From the NCBI GenBank assembly GCA_946402275.1, contig CAMIVY010000024.1, forward strand, positions 1 to 51,104: a stretch of DNA of 51,104 nucleotides, given 5' to 3'. Positions 50,124 through 51,104 of the stretch are shown here, piece by piece (within the stretch, counting starts at the first letter, position 1; every line of letters begins with the position of its first letter). The translations under genes and the position numbers were made by a program. This stretch comes from an uncultured Prevotella sp. GTDB lineage: Bacteria > Bacteroidota > Bacteroidia > Bacteroidales > Bacteroidaceae. The notes below the pieces were generated by a model. That model had not been told where the DNA came from, made no database searches, and saw only the letters and a program-made list of their open reading frames with translations.

Positions 50124-50154
50124 CAAAGGTAGTGCATTTTTTCTTACCCACAAA
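50124..50154 (-). promoter_or_regulatory. Promoter of the candidate small RNA
   Basis: -33 TTTG and -7 TACCTTTG, both exact consensus, with the same spacing as the best protein-gene promoters of the window. Confidence 0.65.
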
Positions 50155-50264
50155 ACTTTTCTAAAGATTTTTTGTAATAAATTTATTGTGTGGGCACACA
50201 GTTACAATCGTTTGCCAAAATTTTTAATTTTTCGGTAAATATTAGCCGATTTGCGGCAATGCTG

Positions 50265-50370
50265 TCAAACCCTGCCTTATCGCGCAATAACCCTGCCTTA
50301 TTCAACAATACTCCAGGAGTATTTTTGATTACTCCAAGAGTATTTTTGATTACTCCGAAAGAAAAACAAG
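50265..50370. repeat. Tandem 21-nt palindromic units of fold-back element 2
   Basis: Units AATAACCCTGCCTTATTCAA, AATACTCCAGGAGTATTTTT, ATTACTCCAAGAGTATTTTT and ATTACTCCGAAAGAAAAAC repeat every 21 nt, most with internal dyad symmetry. Both strands are open here and read as 7-residue repeats, but no start or function is evident. Confidence 0.65.
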
Positions 50371-50371
50371 A

Positions 50372-50451
50372 TTTTGCTGCCACCCTGCTCCCACCAATTT
50401 TTCCTTTAAACAGGGCGTTTGACGCTATTTGGTGGCAGGGTGGCAGCAAAA
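50372..50451. repeat. Fold-back element 2 (17-bp perfect inverted termini)
   Basis: TTTTGCTGCCACCCTGC (50372-50388) and its exact complement (50435-50451) enclose CCACCAA...TTTGGTGG and the apical sequence ACAGGGCGTTTGACGC. The same apical motif occurs in element 1 near 17200 although the stem sequences differ. Confidence 0.7.
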
Positions 50452-50527
50452 ATTAAAATTTCAAATATTACGGGATTCTTACATAGATCTTGGGGTCGGT
50501 TCTATTGTTTTTTTTCAGACTATAAAA

Positions 50528-50559
50528 TTTGGTAGTTTGGGAATATGTTAGTATTTTTA
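50528..50559 (+). promoter_or_regulatory. Promoter-like sequence ahead of a gene remnant
   Basis: AAAATTTGGTAGTT (50524-50537) is identical to the -33 region of the ileS promoter. TATTTTTA at 50552-50559 sits at the -7 position with the last G changed to A. Confidence 0.4.
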
Positions 50560-50611
50560 CTTTCGACATTGAATTGGCGGTAGTAGTTTTGTAGCACAAT
50601 AACTAAAATAG

Positions 50612-50794
50612 TTATACAACGAAACATGTATTCAATATTTCAAAGATATCAAGTCTGCACTGAAAAACCTGCTTCATGACATCAAAGCGTGTCCAGAACT
50701 GGTGGAGGCACTGGCGCATACCCATTGGAACATCAGCATTGTCGTCCAAGTGGTACGGATTGCGAGCATTAATACTTGCAATTGCTGGGGTTAA
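50612..50794 (+). pseudogene. Possible gene remnant without a start codon
   Basis: An open frame of 60 codons reads YFKDIKSALKNLLHDIKACP, then ELVEALAHTHWNISIVVQVV, with protein-like composition but no in-frame start after the stop at 50609-50611. The ATG at 50625 is in another frame and soon stops. I do not recognise the family. A decayed gene is the simplest reading. Confidence 0.3.
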
Positions 50795-50832
50795 TAGAAA
50801 CATTTGCGACGATTAATACTTATTATCAACTA

Positions 50833-50866
50833 AATAGTGAATAGTGCGCTCGACCTATGGTCGCTT
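50833..50866 (+). repeat. Copy of the AGTGAATAGTG repeat with a different hairpin
   Basis: ACTAAATAGTGAATAGTG followed by GCGCTCGACCTATGGTCGC, where GACC/GGTC pair. It is the same arrangement of purine-rich tract plus small GC hairpin as at 19686 and 36626, with the order reversed. Confidence 0.5.
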
Positions 50867-51023
50867 TCTTGCTCTGGTAAGCGTCACCCTTCGGGATGCC
50901 GAGTCAAAGATAGTCATGCGACGTATTACCCTGTTAGTGATTCACTGCTAGCACCACAACGCCCACTCCATTGGCATCTACTATGAATCGAAAACTGCGT
51001 GTAATTCTGCGTGTAAAAACAAG

Positions 51024-51048
51024 AAAACCGCCCTAAATAGGCGGTTTT
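51024..51048 (-). terminator. Terminator downstream of the tRNA gene
   Basis: AAAACCGCC and GGCGGTTTT form a perfect 9-bp stem with a 7-nt loop. Transcribed leftwards, the stem ends in TTTTCTTGTTTTT. Confidence 0.8.
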
Positions 51049-51051
51049 GAG

Positions 51052-51104
51052 TAGTCGATAGGGGAATCGAACCCCTATGCCAAGATTGAGAATCTTGTAT
51101 CCTA
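51052..51104 (-). tRNA. tRNA-Glu(CUC), 3' part (cut by window edge)
   Basis: On the minus strand: anticodon stem CAAGA/TCTTG with loop TTCTCAA (anticodon CTC, T33 present), short variable loop, T arm AGGGG-TTCGATT-CCCCT and acceptor strand ATCGACT with discriminator A. The CCA end is not encoded. The 5' acceptor and D arm lie outside the window. Anticodon CUC reads GAG, hence Glu. Confidence 0.8.

Noticed and set aside
50190..50456. 88-codon frames on both strands over fold-back element 2
   Set aside because: Both strands are open only because the 21-nt unit is a multiple of three and lacks stops. No start context, and the composition follows the repeat.
50612..50803. 63-codon minus-strand frame
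   Set aside because: The plus-strand frame has more protein-like composition; the minus frame lacks a promoter and recognisable domain.
51052..51104. tRNA-Glu as an attachment site for an integrated element
   Set aside because: No integrase gene and no repeated tRNA 3' end were seen; only debris lies to its left.

Overview
The window looks like chromosomal DNA of a Bacteroidales bacterium, most likely Prevotella or a close relative. Nearly every transcription unit starts behind the Bacteroidota-type promoter (TTG or TTTG, then about 20 nt, then TAnnTTTG). Shine-Dalgarno sites are inconspicuous. Several genes belong to families typical of this phylum: DUF3256, DUF4296, DUF4491, DUF5687, DUF6922, fused FeoA-FeoB, the eukaryote-like glycogen synthase and type 3 ProRS. 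No tool was run; all family names rest on reading motifs.

Layout. 1-10.2 kb is housekeeping: a small basic ribosome-associated protein (cut by the window edge), HU, pyk, lepA, a Crp/Fnr regulator, ispE, a secreted protein of unknown function, then a glycogen pair (GT3-like synthase and GT35 phosphorylase). 10.2-17.8 kb is an accessory island. It holds a ParE/RelE-type toxin-antitoxin pair and a DUF6922/AbiEii pair, both bracketed by copies of one direct repeat. On the other strand is a four-gene unit led by a 1046-residue type IIG restriction-modification protein, followed by a three-helix membrane protein, a double zinc ribbon and an unrecognised 234-residue protein. About 0.9 kb of fold-back and tandem-repeat DNA follows. 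Gene debris lies at both edges: the first 20 codons of a family 2 glycosyltransferase on the left, and the last ~32 codons of a secreted-protein tail on the right.

17.8-30 kb carries prmA (apparently with repeat-derived insertions), a Tyr/Gly-rich secreted protein, an outer-membrane FadL-like barrel, proS, an OmpA-like lipoprotein, mtgA, a Cache-HAMP-SpoIIE phosphatase and feoAB. 29-36 kb on the minus strand has a CDF metal transporter, rlmH, DUF4491, an ABC-permease-like DUF5687 protein, a LolA-like protein and ftsK. 36-49 kb on the plus strand has a DEDDy exonuclease, an RlmI-like methyltransferase, tilS, ileS, a cysteine-less DksA-like protein, lspA, a DUF4296 lipoprotein with an overlapping small frame, a nucleoside-type MFS permease, rsmE, a phenylacetate-CoA ligase and a DUF3256 protein. 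The right end holds rpmA and rplU behind a structured leader, two candidate small RNAs, a second fold-back element, gene debris and the 3' part of a tRNA-Glu.

The strongest leads for something new are: the direct-repeat ladder around the two toxin modules; the type IIG operon with three small unexplained partners; two fold-back elements sharing a GGGCGTTTGA apical motif and 21-nt palindromic units; two short promoter-to-terminator RNAs near the ribosomal protein genes; and repeat-derived sequence that appears to have become part of prmA.
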